From Hydrogenophaga sp. (GTDB taxonomy: Bacteria; Pseudomonadota; Gammaproteobacteria; Burkholderiales; Burkholderiaceae_C): 64,000 nucleotides of DNA. Each line of letters begins with the position of its first letter. The stretch's first letter is position 1. Both the position numbers and the translations under genes were made by a program. The stretch spans positions 1-64,000 of the forward strand of contig JAUXNG010000075.1 of assembly GCA_030682835.1 (NCBI GenBank), in the 5' to 3' direction. Shown here piece by piece: positions 30,133 to 38,046 of the stretch. The notes beneath the pieces are model-generated. The model made no database searches, was not told where the DNA came from, and saw only the letters and a program-made list of their open reading frames with translations.

Positions 30133-32052
30133 TCAGGCCTGAACGGCCTTGATCGATCCGGGCACGATTTTGCCGCCAAAGTCGCGCATCATCGTCTGCA
30201 CGAACGGATCGCCCAGGATCTGCGCTTCGGCCTCGCGCTGTCGGCGCGCCGCCTCGGCCGCCACACGCAAAGCCGGCGTGTCAGAAACCGCGCCCACTTC
30301 GACCACCAGGCGCACCTCGTGGCCCAGTGTGCCCAGCGCGGTGGCCAGTCGCTCTCGCGCGCTGGGCTGGTTGATGGTGCTGCGCTCGACGCGCAGCACC
30401 CATTGACCACCGTCGCGGGCCACCAGTTGCGACTGCAAAGCCAGTTCGCGCACCAGGGCGGCGATGGTTTCGGCCCGCACCAGCTGCATGACCGCCTCAA
30501 ACCAGACATCGCCCTCGGGACTGGTCACCGGTTCGGGGGCCGAGGCAGACACGGCGGCTGGCGCGGTGTCACGCGCTCGCGGCTGGTCACGCGGCCCTGG
30601 CTCTCCCGCCTCGCGCACGGGAATGGCCACGACGCGGCTTTCGCTCTGCGGGCCGTCTTCCCAAGGCGGGAGGTCGGCATCTGGCGCTTCAACCGGCATC
30701 GGCTCGGAAATGGCGGGCGGGGGGCGGCGGGACGCCGCAAGGGGCGGCGCGGTGGCCACCGGTGTTGCTGCTGGCGCGGGTGCGGTCTCTGCCCGAGGTG
30801 CGGGTGCGGCTGGCGTGGTGAGGGACCGGGCCACGCTCACGGGAGCTGGCGCATGCGCCACAGCGGGCACGTTTTGCGGGGCATCAGCGCTGGGCTGCCC
30901 TGATTTCAGTGTTTTTTTTTCCGCCCCAGCCGATGCGGCCGCCGAAGAAGGCTTGAACGCAAGCAGCCGCAACAGCACCATGGTGAGCGCGGCGTATTCG
31001 TCGGGGGCCAGGCCCAGTTCACCGCGCCCGTGCAGGCACAGGCTGTAGAGCAGCTGCGTTTCATCAGCCGGGAGCGTCTGGGCCAGCCTCGCGATCTCGG
31101 CCAGGTCGGGGTCGTCCAGCTCCGACTGGGCTGCACGGTCGGGCACCGCCTGCAACACCGCCATGCGCTGCAGCAGGCCAGTCATTTCTTCCAGGGTGGA
31201 CGCGGCGTTGAGTCCGTTGAGCCGCAGGGCGTCGATGGTGTCGACCACGGTGCCTCCGTCGCCCCGGGCCAGTGCGTCGATCAGCCGCAGCACGTAAGAC
31301 CGGTCCACGGCCCCCAGCATCTGGCGCACGGTGGCTTCCTGCAGCTGCCCGCCGCCAAAGGCAATGGCCTGGTCGGTGAGCGAAAGGGCGTCGCGCATGG
31401 AACCGCGGGCCGCGCGCGAGATCAGTCGCAGGGCCTGCACTTCTGCACTCACCTGCTCCGATTGCAGCACCTGATGCAAGTGCTCCAGCACCGTCTCGGG
31501 CGCCATGGGCCGCAGATTGAACTGCAGGCAGCGCGATAGCACGGTCACCGGCACCTTCTGCGGATCGGTCGTGGCCAGCACGAACTTGAGGTACTCGGGC
31601 GGCTCTTCCAGCGTCTTCAACATGGCATTGAATGCCGTGTTGGTGAGCATGTGGACCTCGTCGATCATGAAGACCTTGAAGCGGCCTTGCACGGGCTTGT
31701 AGACCGCCTGCTCCAGAAGCGCCTGGACCTCATCCACACCGCGGTTAGACGCGGCGTCCAGCTCGGTGTAATCGACAAACCGCCCGGCGTCGATGTCGGT
31801 ACAGGCCTGGCACACGCCGCAGGGCTCGGCCGTGATGCCGCCCTGCCCGTCTGCACCCAGGCAGTTCAGCGATTTAGCGAGAATGCGCGAAACCGTCGTT
31901 TTGCCCACGCCACGGGTACCGGTGAACAGGTACGCATGGTGCAGGCGCTGGGTCGTCAGCGCGTTGCTCAGCGCCTGGACCACATGCCCCTGCCCCACCA
32001 TTTCGGCGAAGTTGCGCGGGCGGTACTTGCGGGCCAGGACGACATAGGACAT
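30133..32052 (-). CDS. dnaX: DNA polymerase III subunits tau/gamma
   Basis: Clamp-loader ATPase and polymerase-tethering subunit, 639 residues. Walker A GTRGVGKTT is near residue 46; a zinc-binding cysteine cluster (CLGADGQ...CGVCQAC) follows, then Walker B VFMIDEVHML and sensor regions through residue 370. The C-terminal half is a proline/alanine-rich linker followed by the tau-specific polymerase-binding domain. Codons 378-381 are GAA AAA AAA ACA, a nine-A tract, followed by a small stem-loop; frame change there would end the protein at 381-389 residues, just after domain III, which matches a gamma subunit. Divergent from ffs. The start at 32052 gives the canonical MSYVVLARKYRPRNF. Confidence 0.96.
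   Translation of the reverse strand: MSYVVLARKYRPRNFAEMVGQGHVVQALSNALTTQRLHHAYLFTGTRGVGKTTVSRILAKSLNCLGADGQGGITAEPCGVCQACTDIDAGRFVDYTELDAASNRGVDEVQALLEQAVYKPVQGRFKVFMIDEVHMLTNTAFNAMLKTLEEPPEYLKFVLATTDPQKVPVTVLSRCLQFNLRPMAPETVLEHLHQVLQSEQVSAEVQALRLISRAARGSMRDALSLTDQAIAFGGGQLQEATVRQMLGAVDRSYVLRLIDALARGDGGTVVDTIDALRLNGLNAASTLEEMTGLLQRMAVLQAVPDRAAQSELDDPDLAEIARLAQTLPADETQLLYSLCLHGRGELGLAPDEYAALTMVLLRLLAFKPSSAAASAGAEKKTLKSGQPSADAPQNVPAVAHAPAPVSVARSLTTPAAPAPRAETAPAPAATPVATAPPLAASRRPPPAISEPMPVEAPDADLPPWEDGPQSESRVVAIPVREAGEPGPRDQPRARDTAPAAVSASAPEPVTSPEGDVWFEAVMQLVRAETIAALVRELALQSQLVARDGGQWVLRVERSTINQPSARERLATALGTLGHEVRLVVEVGAVSDTPALRVAAEAARRQREAEAQILGDPFVQTMMRDFGGKIVPGSIKAVQA
30883..30921 (-). promoter_or_regulatory. 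candidate programmed slippage/frameshift site in dnaX
   Basis: On the coding strand, codon GAA is followed by AAA AAA ACA, giving nine consecutive A (30920 down to 30912). In the zero frame this contains A-AAA-AAA. Eight bases later a stem ATCAG (30904-30900) / CTGAT (30887-30883) with a 12-base loop could form. A -1 shift, or one extra A, gives KKNTEIRAAQR and stop; loss of one A gives KKH and stop. Known dnaX genes use either ribosomal (E. coli) or transcriptional (Thermus) slippage on A tracts. Confidence 0.6.
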
Positions 32053-32185
32053 GGCGGTGATTCTACGGTGCGCCCTGCTCCTGCCCGCCGTCTGGCAGAG
32101 GCGGACAAAGCAAGAGCCAGAGCCCTGTCCAGTGCGGCACAAACCGATACAGGCGCGCCCGGCCAATGAGGGTCCGCGCATCGCC

Positions 32186-32191
32186 TACAAT
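32186..32191 (+). promoter_or_regulatory. -10 box of the ffs promoter
   Basis: TACAAT, five bases before the predicted 5' end of the 4.5S RNA at 32196. No clear -35 box is visible at the expected place, which lies in the dnaX/ffs divergent region. Confidence 0.6.
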
Positions 32192-32195
32192 CACC

Positions 32196-32296
32196 GGTGA
32201 CGGGCCCTCCCGCATGGTAAAGCGGCCAACCGGGTCAGGTGGGGAACCAAGCAGCCCTAACTGTGGAGCCAGTGCCGGGGTCGGGGCTCGTCACCT
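32196..32296 (+). ncRNA. ffs: 4.5S signal recognition particle RNA
   Basis: RNA component of the SRP, about 101 nt; binds Ffh and targets membrane proteins co-translationally. The 5' end GGTGACGGGCCC pairs with the 3' end GGGGCTCGTCACC. The domain IV hairpin reads GGGT CAGG TGG GGAA CCA AGCA GCCC: the internal loop CAGG/AGCA and the GGAA tetraloop match the universal SRP pattern, while the stem UCC/GGA of E. coli is replaced by UGG/CCA, a compensatory change. It lies divergent from dnaX. Its last 23 bases form part of the attachment site of the downstream island, which leaves the gene complete. Confidence 0.92.
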
Positions 32297-32301
32297 TATT
32301 C
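32274..32301. repeat. attL (28-bp direct repeat)
   Basis: TGCCGGGGTCGGGGCTCGTC followed by ACCTTATT. It is identical to 41267-41294 and diverges immediately on both sides. The first 23 bases are the 3' end of ffs, so integration restores the RNA gene, as with tRNA-targeting integrases. Confidence 0.93.
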
Positions 32302-32360
32302 AGAGAATCCTCTTCAGGGTCAACAAACTAAGCCAAATCAAGGGCTTACGAAACTTCATC

Positions 32361-32383
32361 TGTATCACTTCGTTGTGTCACTT
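32361..32383 (+). repeat. candidate integrase arm-type sites, left pair
   Basis: TGTATCACTT (32361-32370) and TGTGTCACTT (32374-32383), direct repeats with a 13-bp period, just before the integrase gene. A matching pair with the same period is found near the right end (41190-41212). Confidence 0.65.
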
Positions 32384-32410
32384 TCCCCACACTTATCCAA
32401 GGGAAGCGAC

Positions 32411-34126
32411 ATGGCACAGGTCGAAGGACTGAACCTTCGGGGGTCGCGCTGGTACGTCCGGATCATCATCCCTGACGACTTGCGGGGGGCCTTCGGCAAG
32501 GCCCGGGTGAACATCGCACTGAGCACCAGCGAGCGCCGGGAAGCGGTCCTCCGGGCGACGGTTGAGCGGGCCAAATGGCTGGCCGACTTTGAGGCGAAGC
32601 GTAGCGCCCTGAAGGCATCGCCCCTGACTTCCATATCCCCCCAGCTTGCCGCACTCTTAGCTGCCCGTGTTCGTGCGACCGTCTTAGCTCAGGATGACGG
32701 GATACGCGCCGATCTGTCCACACTGGCCGACCTCGCTCGGGTGCGCCGGGAAATCGCTAATCAAGTCGGGGCAGGTCTCCGTATCCCCACGCCCACCTCC
32801 TCACCGGCACAGGCGGACACGCCACCCCCACGGGACGACCTCATGGGAATGACCCCGGAGGAACAGGAAACTCTGACGGAGTGGAACGCCTACCTAGACG
32901 GTAAAGCCGCCGTCGCGCTGGCACGGGGGAACTTGGCCGCCGTCCTTCCCTTGGTGGAAGCCGAAGCGCGAAGCGTTGGGATAGTCTTTACTGCGAAGAC
33001 ACCGGGTGCCCGCGAAGCCCTCGCGATGGCCCTGAAGGCGTACCGTGCGGCACACCGGGAGCGGGGCCTCAGGGATGTCGGGGAGGTCGTGGAAACGCCC
33101 CTGCACCCCATCCCGTTGGCATCAAACAATGCAGCCCCCACGGGCAAGCCCAAGACCCTCAGGGATGTCTTCGACCGCTGGAAGCGATCAGGCGCCACAC
33201 CGCGATCAGATGATGCCGTCCAGGCGATGGACCGGGCCGTGAGGCAATTTGAGGGGCAACACCCCACGGTCACCCTGAGGGACACCACGCGGGAGCTGGG
33301 GGACGCGTACCGCTCTTGGCTGCTGGAGAACTCAGGCACACCCAAGACAGCACGAGACCGGCTGACGGGCCTCAAGACGCTACTGAAGTACGCCCACCGG
33401 GACCTAGAGTGGACCGAACGGCACACATGGGAGGGGTTGGACATCAAGGCCCGGACCACCAATAAGCGCAGGGCGATCACCGCCGATGAAATGGCGCAGC
33501 TATTCGGGACAGCGATACACACCGCCTACGCCCTGCCGAAAGTCAAACAAGCGGGACGGGATGCCGCGTACTGGATTCCCCTTTTGGGGGCCTTTACGGG
33601 TGCCCGCTTGGGGGAGCTGTGCCAGCTTCGCGCCGTGGATGTTCAGACCGTTGGCGGTATCCCCGCGCTGGTGCTGACTGATGAGGGTGAAGGCCAGCGG
33701 ATCAAGAGCGCAGCGGGTCACCGAACCATCCCAATACACAGTGAGTTGGTGCGCCTTGGATTCTTGGGATATGCCGCAGCGATGCAACAGGCGGGGCATG
33801 AGTCGTTATGGCCCCACCTGCCGATGCGCAGGGACAAGCCCAGCGACTACTTCGGTAGATGGTTCAAGGACTTCCGAACGGCCCTTGACATGGGCGGCAC
33901 GGACCAGCCCTCGTTCCACTACTTCCGGCACACGGTTCGCCCCTTGATGCGACAGGCCGGGATAGATGCGATGACACGGGATAAGGTCACGGGGCATGAA
34001 TCGGCGGGCAGTGTGGGGGATGCGGTCTATGACAGCGTGCAACTCTCGGAATTGGTCCCCGCCGTGGCTGCGATCCAATACCCCGCACTCCTCCTCCCCG
34101 TGGTGTCGCCACACGCCAGCAAGTGA
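32411..34126 (+). CDS. int: site-specific tyrosine recombinase (integrase)
   Basis: Phage-type integrase of 571 residues, long because of an extended N-terminal region. Residues 1-60 contain a DUF6538-like start (LNLRGSRWYVRIIIPDDLRGAFGK); the core-binding SAM-like domain is near 240-330. The catalytic domain has ArgI in GAFTGARLGELCQLR, the HxxR box in FHYFRHTVRPLMRQAG, the GHES motif, and the nucleophile tyrosine in GDAVYDSVQL. Start ATG 32411 has AAGGGA six bases upstream. It lies 109 bases inside attL, which is the usual position, and presumably recombines the 28-bp core in ffs. Confidence 0.93.
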   Translation: MAQVEGLNLRGSRWYVRIIIPDDLRGAFGKARVNIALSTSERREAVLRATVERAKWLADFEAKRSALKASPLTSISPQLAALLAARVRATVLAQDDGIRADLSTLADLARVRREIANQVGAGLRIPTPTSSPAQADTPPPRDDLMGMTPEEQETLTEWNAYLDGKAAVALARGNLAAVLPLVEAEARSVGIVFTAKTPGAREALAMALKAYRAAHRERGLRDVGEVVETPLHPIPLASNNAAPTGKPKTLRDVFDRWKRSGATPRSDDAVQAMDRAVRQFEGQHPTVTLRDTTRELGDAYRSWLLENSGTPKTARDRLTGLKTLLKYAHRDLEWTERHTWEGLDIKARTTNKRRAITADEMAQLFGTAIHTAYALPKVKQAGRDAAYWIPLLGAFTGARLGELCQLRAVDVQTVGGIPALVLTDEGEGQRIKSAAGHRTIPIHSELVRLGFLGYAAAMQQAGHESLWPHLPMRRDKPSDYFGRWFKDFRTALDMGGTDQPSFHYFRHTVRPLMRQAGIDAMTRDKVTGHESAGSVGDAVYDSVQLSELVPAVAAIQYPALLLPVVSPHASK

Positions 34127-34228
34127 CGCCCACCAGCGCGGCAACCGCTGCGGTCACCCAGCGTTTGAAGGCGTTGGCCTCAGCCCCTCCCGCCATTAAC
34201 GAGAGGACGGATTGCGGGTGCAGGCCAC

Positions 34229-34257
34229 AAGCATAGGTAGTGCCTATGCTTTGATTT
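34229..34257 (+). terminator. terminator after the integrase gene
   Basis: Perfect inverted repeat AAGCATAGG (34229-34237) / CCTATGCTT (34243-34251), loop TAGTG, followed by TGATTTT. The AT-rich stem is unlike the host terminators; a protein-binding site is an alternative. Confidence 0.55.
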
Positions 34258-34333
34258 TCGTCCGCATCTTTGCGGTGCACTAGTCCGGGTGAGGGCCGTG
34301 AAGGAATCATTCGGGAGGTCATGAGGGTTCCAT

Positions 34334-34371
34334 AAAAAGAAACCCCCGGGGCCACTGAAGGCAACCGGGGG
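34334..34371 (-). terminator. Rho-independent terminator after the large phage-like gene
   Basis: On the minus strand, CCCCCGG (34371-34365 complement) pairs with CCGGGGG (34349-34343 complement), followed by TTTCTTTTT. It lies about 170 bases downstream of the gp15-like gene and shares its CCCCCGG-plus-T-run style with the terminator at 39191-39233. Confidence 0.8.
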
Positions 34372-34541
34372 CTATGCGCCGATGTGGCGCGAAGGGTCTC
34401 CCGTGGCTCTACAGGGCGACGAAAGCAGGGCCGAAGGGGATTGGCTAGGGTGCGGCGAAAAATCGCTCTGACGCCTGCCTGATGACCCACACGGGGCCTC
34501 TAGGTGGGCCTCTTGATGGGAACAATCAAACAGGGGCCGGG

Positions 34542-36995
34542 TTACTTCCCTGCCGGGTACTTCCGCATGAGGTCTGCAAGTGGGAGGCTGTGATTGCCGT
34601 CCTTGCGGATGCGCTCATAAGCTCCCGGGGACAGGATTGCCCTGTTGAACCCCTGCCCGTTCAAACTCTTGTCGTATTGCACGATGGCGTAGCGGTTGCC
34701 CCGCTGAAGGGCTGGAATCTCGGCATTGATACGGGCCTTGAACGCTGCATACCCTGACGCGGACGCGGTGGCTTCCATCTCTGCCTTGTGCTGCTCCCGC
34801 ATCCATTGCGAAATGTCCCCCCGAGTGAAGACCATAAGGCCCCCTTCAGGGTTCGTCAGTGGGAGCCCAGCCACAAAGGCCCGGTAAACGCGGCTACGCT
34901 CATCGAACTCCAGGCGGACTTCAGACGCAGCAAAGCCCATTTCACGGGCCTGTGGCTTGGGCACGGCGTCAAGGAACTTCCCCAGCCACTGCGCAGCGTC
35001 TTCCCGTTCCCCGGGAGGTGTGGGAAGCTCGGAGCGGAGGTATAGGGTTCCGTTCACCTTGGCCGATACCTCAGGCTTGCTGAGGTAGCCCACAGCCATC
35101 TCCAAGGCCTCATCAGCGGACCCCACGCGCCCACTGTGCGCCAGTAGGGTGGCATACCGGCGAACCCATGCGCTCACCTGTGAGGTGTTGGGGGTGGTGT
35201 TGTGCTGGGTGGAAGCGATGGGGTCGCTCTTGAGCCATTCCGGCACCTCGTGCCCCCGTGCCTTCTGCAGACCCCCCGCCAGTGCATTGCCGATAGCGAT
35301 GGGGTTATTCCGCCTCACGAAGTCATAGGACGCATTCCGCTTGTTTTCAAGCCAATCCATCCACGGGGTGTCCAACAAGTCAGCGACCCGCCCCAGGACC
35401 TTGGACTCAAGCTTGTAGGCTGGGCTCCCTGCCGTGGCTCCCGCTGAACGGGCCGCAGCTATGGCCGCTGCATCGGATTCCGTGTGACCCATAGCGGTCA
35501 GGAACCCGATGTCAGAGAAGCGCCCATAAGCATCGTCCCCCGCCGTCCGCCGTGCTGCGTCCGGGCTGATGGCTTCCAGCTCCTTGAACAGCTTGATGGC
35601 CCGCACCCCGGCCTCGTTCAGTTCCCCCACAGGTTTCCCCTTGGCATCCACGGAGATGGTCGCTAGGTTGTAGAGACCGGCCTTCAGTTGGTTGTCCCAG
35701 TCGGGGTTGATGAGCCCGTTCTGAGACCACACCGACACCTGTTGGGCGAACGGGAGGTCTTTGGTGGCCCGCGTGATGTACTCGGCGGCGTAGCCCTTCA
35801 CGTCGAATGCCTTCGTGCCACCCGACTGGGTGAGGACCTGGGGGTTGCTGTTGCCCTGCACCTCCCACAGGCGACCACCCGCCACAGCGGCCTCCACCGC
35901 TTTCTGGGCTTCGTACTCGCTCTCGGCCACCTGCGTCTGGATCGCTGCCGCTGCACGTTCGCGGGCCGCTGCCGCCTGAGCGGAACGGTTGCGGTCGATC
36001 AGGGAGGCGATGGTGGCCGATGAGATGTACTTGGCATTCTCCGGGGATTGCCCCCACGCCATCAGCTTGTCCTCGTTCAGGGTCCCTTCGGATGCCGTGA
36101 GGTAGAACGGCAGGGCCTCGGTGTCGATCCGCTGGCGCTCCACTCCGTCACGCTGGGTGATGGCCTTGGACTGGAGCGTTGCCGCCTTGTCCTCACCCAG
36201 CACGGAGCGCACGGTGCCCAGGTCGGGCAGCTCGGTATTCAGCAGGGACTCCACAAGGGTGTCCTTGCCGCTCGCTGCGGCCCGCGTGATGACCTCCAGC
36301 AGGGCACCTCGGGATGCCGCATCGGGCATCACCTTGGTTTTCCGAAGGAGGTGGTAGCGGTCCATGATGGCCGCTGTGCGGGCCTTGTCGTCACCCGTGA
36401 AGTCACTGGCGGTGACCGTGTTGAGGACGTTGCCCAGACTGTCAGCCGCTTCGGTTGCGGCCTGCTCCACGATGGCCTTGTCATTGAGCTTGGCCGTGGC
36501 CCCCATGAGCTTCGTGCGGAGTTCCGCGAAGCCCTTGTCGAAGCCTGCCACGGCGTACTTGGACTGGCCGGACAACTCGGTGTTGCGGTACTCGGTCAGG
36601 TAGCGGTCGATGTCCTCGGGCTTGTCGAAGGTGACCTCGCCCGTGTCCAGCTTGGTGGAGATGTCCCGCTCGAAGGCGGCTCGCCGGTTCTCGCCCCATA
36701 CGTGCTGCACCGTGGCAGCGAACACAGGGGATTCGGAGGCGAGCATGTCGCCCTTCTTGATGGCCTTGCCCAGCTCGTCCACCGTCAGGGAGTTGGCGTA
36801 CTTGCGGGCACGGGTCGCGTCTTCCTCGGCCACCCGTTTGCGGTTGTTCTCCACCAGGAGGTCACCAGCGGCGAACACCTTGGCGAGACCCTCCCACGCC
36901 TGCATACCCGGCTGGGCTTCTGTCTGGGCAATGGGGCGGGCCTGAGTGACAAGGCGTTCACCGCCGAAGTCATCGCTGATCTGTTGGCGGCTCAT
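34542..36995 (-). CDS. large phage protein resembling T7 gp15-type internal virion (ejection) protein
   Basis: A protein of 817 residues, mostly helical by composition, with no signal peptide or membrane segment. In the N-terminal 150 residues the order VAEEDATRARKYANSLT, VDELGKAIKKGDMLASESP, AATVQHVWGENRRAAFERD, PEDIDRYLTEYRNTELSG, then YAVAGFDKGF follows the same plan as the start of T7 gp15. There, 'LTPEQRREALNNGTLL', a short-lived 'YAMEALRVKTGRNAA' and an 'EMEEYRHSRLQEGA' segment occur in that order. T7 gp15 is part of the ejected core that forms the channel for DNA entry. The similarity is from memory of the pattern and needs a profile search. Its ATG overlaps the stop of the RHH-like gene (ATGA), and a terminator follows. 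No gp14, gp16 or capsid gene is nearby. Confidence 0.5.
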   Translation of the reverse strand: MSRQQISDDFGGERLVTQARPIAQTEAQPGMQAWEGLAKVFAAGDLLVENNRKRVAEEDATRARKYANSLTVDELGKAIKKGDMLASESPVFAATVQHVWGENRRAAFERDISTKLDTGEVTFDKPEDIDRYLTEYRNTELSGQSKYAVAGFDKGFAELRTKLMGATAKLNDKAIVEQAATEAADSLGNVLNTVTASDFTGDDKARTAAIMDRYHLLRKTKVMPDAASRGALLEVITRAAASGKDTLVESLLNTELPDLGTVRSVLGEDKAATLQSKAITQRDGVERQRIDTEALPFYLTASEGTLNEDKLMAWGQSPENAKYISSATIASLIDRNRSAQAAAARERAAAAIQTQVAESEYEAQKAVEAAVAGGRLWEVQGNSNPQVLTQSGGTKAFDVKGYAAEYITRATKDLPFAQQVSVWSQNGLINPDWDNQLKAGLYNLATISVDAKGKPVGELNEAGVRAIKLFKELEAISPDAARRTAGDDAYGRFSDIGFLTAMGHTESDAAAIAAARSAGATAGSPAYKLESKVLGRVADLLDTPWMDWLENKRNASYDFVRRNNPIAIGNALAGGLQKARGHEVPEWLKSDPIASTQHNTTPNTSQVSAWVRRYATLLAHSGRVGSADEALEMAVGYLSKPEVSAKVNGTLYLRSELPTPPGEREDAAQWLGKFLDAVPKPQAREMGFAASEVRLEFDERSRVYRAFVAGLPLTNPEGGLMVFTRGDISQWMREQHKAEMEATASASGYAAFKARINAEIPALQRGNRYAIVQYDKSLNGQGFNRAILSPGAYERIRKDGNHSLPLADLMRKYPAGK

Positions 36996-37279
36996 GCTGC
37001 ACCCCCGTTCAGGGTGGCGGCTGGGACCACCACAAGGGTTCCCCGGGCGATGTCCCTGCACAGTTCTGAGGTGGTCCGTCCGAGATGGGCAGCGGGAACG
37101 CCTAGGCGGTAATGGTCGTTGAGGACTTCCAGCAGGGCCTCGCTATTGGTGACCGTGTGGGTGTCCCCGGTGGGGTCTATGGCGTGCTGGCGCATGCGTT
37201 GCAGGTTCTTGAGGTGGTCGAAAGCTGAGACAGGCAGCGAGTAGGCACGGACGACACGGGCTTCGTAATCTTTGGGCAT
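36992..37279 (-). CDS. small ribbon-helix-helix-like protein
   Basis: 95 residues, function not recognised. The pattern ARVVRAYSLPVSAFDHLKNLQ, followed after a 20-residue insertion by VTNSEALLEVLNDHYRLG, resembles the strand-helix-helix of RHH (Arc/MetJ-type) DNA-binding proteins, with TNSEA at the start of the second helix. It could be a regulator or excision factor of the element. It is 29 bases downstream of the Bro-N gene, and its stop codon overlaps the start of the gp15-like gene, which suggests coupled translation. Confidence 0.55.
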   Translation of the reverse strand: MPKDYEARVVRAYSLPVSAFDHLKNLQRMRQHAIDPTGDTHTVTNSEALLEVLNDHYRLGVPAAHLGRTTSELCRDIARGTLVVVPAATLNGGAA

Positions 37280-37308
37280 GGTGGGAATCTCGGTAGGTGG
37301 GGGAGCGG

Positions 37309-37740
37309 TCACAGGGAGCGCAAAACGGGGACGGCTGTGGCGGTCACCCATCGGCGTAGGGCGATGCGTTCGTCCATTCGACTGGTGCCCAGCATGGCGT
37401 GCATTCCGCCCTCGCTGAGGGCCTGCACTTCGCGGTAACCGCTGGCCTCAGGGTTGACCGTATTGGGGACCCACACGCGGACCTGAGAGAGGTCGGCGGG
37501 GTCCTTGATGCGCTTACGCATGGATGAGGTGCCCCCGGGGAGGCCCAGCATCTTGAACACGTCACTGAGGACGAACCAAGCGAAGCCCTTGGAATCACGA
37601 TAGGCACGGATGACACCGAAACCGTTGTATGGAAAGGCGACCACCGGGGTGGCTCCCGGCTTTGCAGGGCGGTTGCCCGTGAGCTTGTAAGCCGGGGTGA
37701 GACCTCCCGGAACGGCGAGTGAGGGGTAGCAATGAGACAT
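37309..37740 (-). CDS. Bro-N domain (antirepressor-like) protein 1
   Basis: 143 residues. Bro-N-like layout: FPYNGFGVIRAYRDSKGFAWFVLSDVFKMLGLPGG, then a variable strand region, then REVQALSEGGMHAMLGTSRMDERIALRRWVTATAVPVLRSL, matching the usual 'wFvakDVc..Lg' and 'SEsGLYaLilrSr...f.rWVt.eVlP.iR' blocks. Bro-N proteins bind DNA or antagonise repressors in phages. The start at 37740 gives MSHCYPSLAVPGG; the frame is open to 37911, but a hairpin at 37764-37793 lies in that extension. Confidence 0.75.
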   Translation of the reverse strand: MSHCYPSLAVPGGLTPAYKLTGNRPAKPGATPVVAFPYNGFGVIRAYRDSKGFAWFVLSDVFKMLGLPGGTSSMRKRIKDPADLSQVRVWVPNTVNPEASGYREVQALSEGGMHAMLGTSRMDERIALRRWVTATAVPVLRSL

Positions 37741-37763
37741 GGATTCAGAAGTTAAAATGACGA

Positions 37764-37793
37764 AAGCCCCGACACCGGATGGCATGGGGGCTT
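37764..37793 (-). terminator. terminator-like hairpin upstream of the Bro-N protein 1 gene
   Basis: On the minus strand AAGCCCC ... GGGGCTT (16-base loop) followed by TCGTCATTTT. It could end the upstream DUF1376-like transcript or act as a leader hairpin; the T run is interrupted, so it is weak. Confidence 0.4.
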
Positions 37794-37960
37794 GAGGGGC
37801 GGGGCTGGCTTGGGCCGCGCGAGAACAGATAGAGACAGGGGCTATTTCATCGGCGTCCTTAAGGTGTTGTTGGGGTGCATCTGAGGGGCGAAACACAAGG
37901 GGGAAGACCACAAAGGGGAAGTCTCCCCGTGGTCATATTCCTGAGGGCTTATCGCTTCAT

Positions 37961-38002
37961 GGGTCTTGGGTCGTGGGTCTTGGATCGTGGGTCTTGTATC
38001 TT
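37961..38002. repeat. three tandem 14-bp repeats in the 37741-38046 intergenic region
   Basis: Copies GGGTCTTGGGTCGT, GGGTCTTGGATCGT and GGGTCTTGTATCTT in a row, in a gap of about 306 bases between two minus-strand genes. Apart from these repeats and the hairpin at 37764-37793 the gap holds nothing I recognise. The repeats could be iteron-like protein-binding sites or simple slippage products. Confidence 0.7.
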
Positions 38003-38046
38003 GTATGCCTTAGCGACCGGGAAGCGAACAAGAACCGGCGGGTTTC

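Larger units (their letters stand above)
34127..34541. other. non-coding stretch between integrase and the large phage-like gene
   Basis: About 415 bases between convergent genes. It contains two terminator hairpins, one for each direction (34229-34257 and 34334-34371). I see no RNA gene or believable reading frame; the frames there are shadows with no family character. Confidence 0.6.

Noticed and set aside
32196-32296. tRNA or tmRNA as the island's target gene
   Set aside because: No cloverleaf or TPsiC arm; the conserved GGTCAGG and AAGCAGCC boxes with a GGAA loop identify SRP RNA.
36048-37112. Plus-strand open frame of 354 codons in the island
   Set aside because: Antisense to the gp15-like gene; the minus-strand protein is coherent and in an operon with a terminator, the plus-strand one is not.
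37961-38002. CRISPR array
   Set aside because: Only three adjacent 14-bp units without spacers, and no cas genes in the window.
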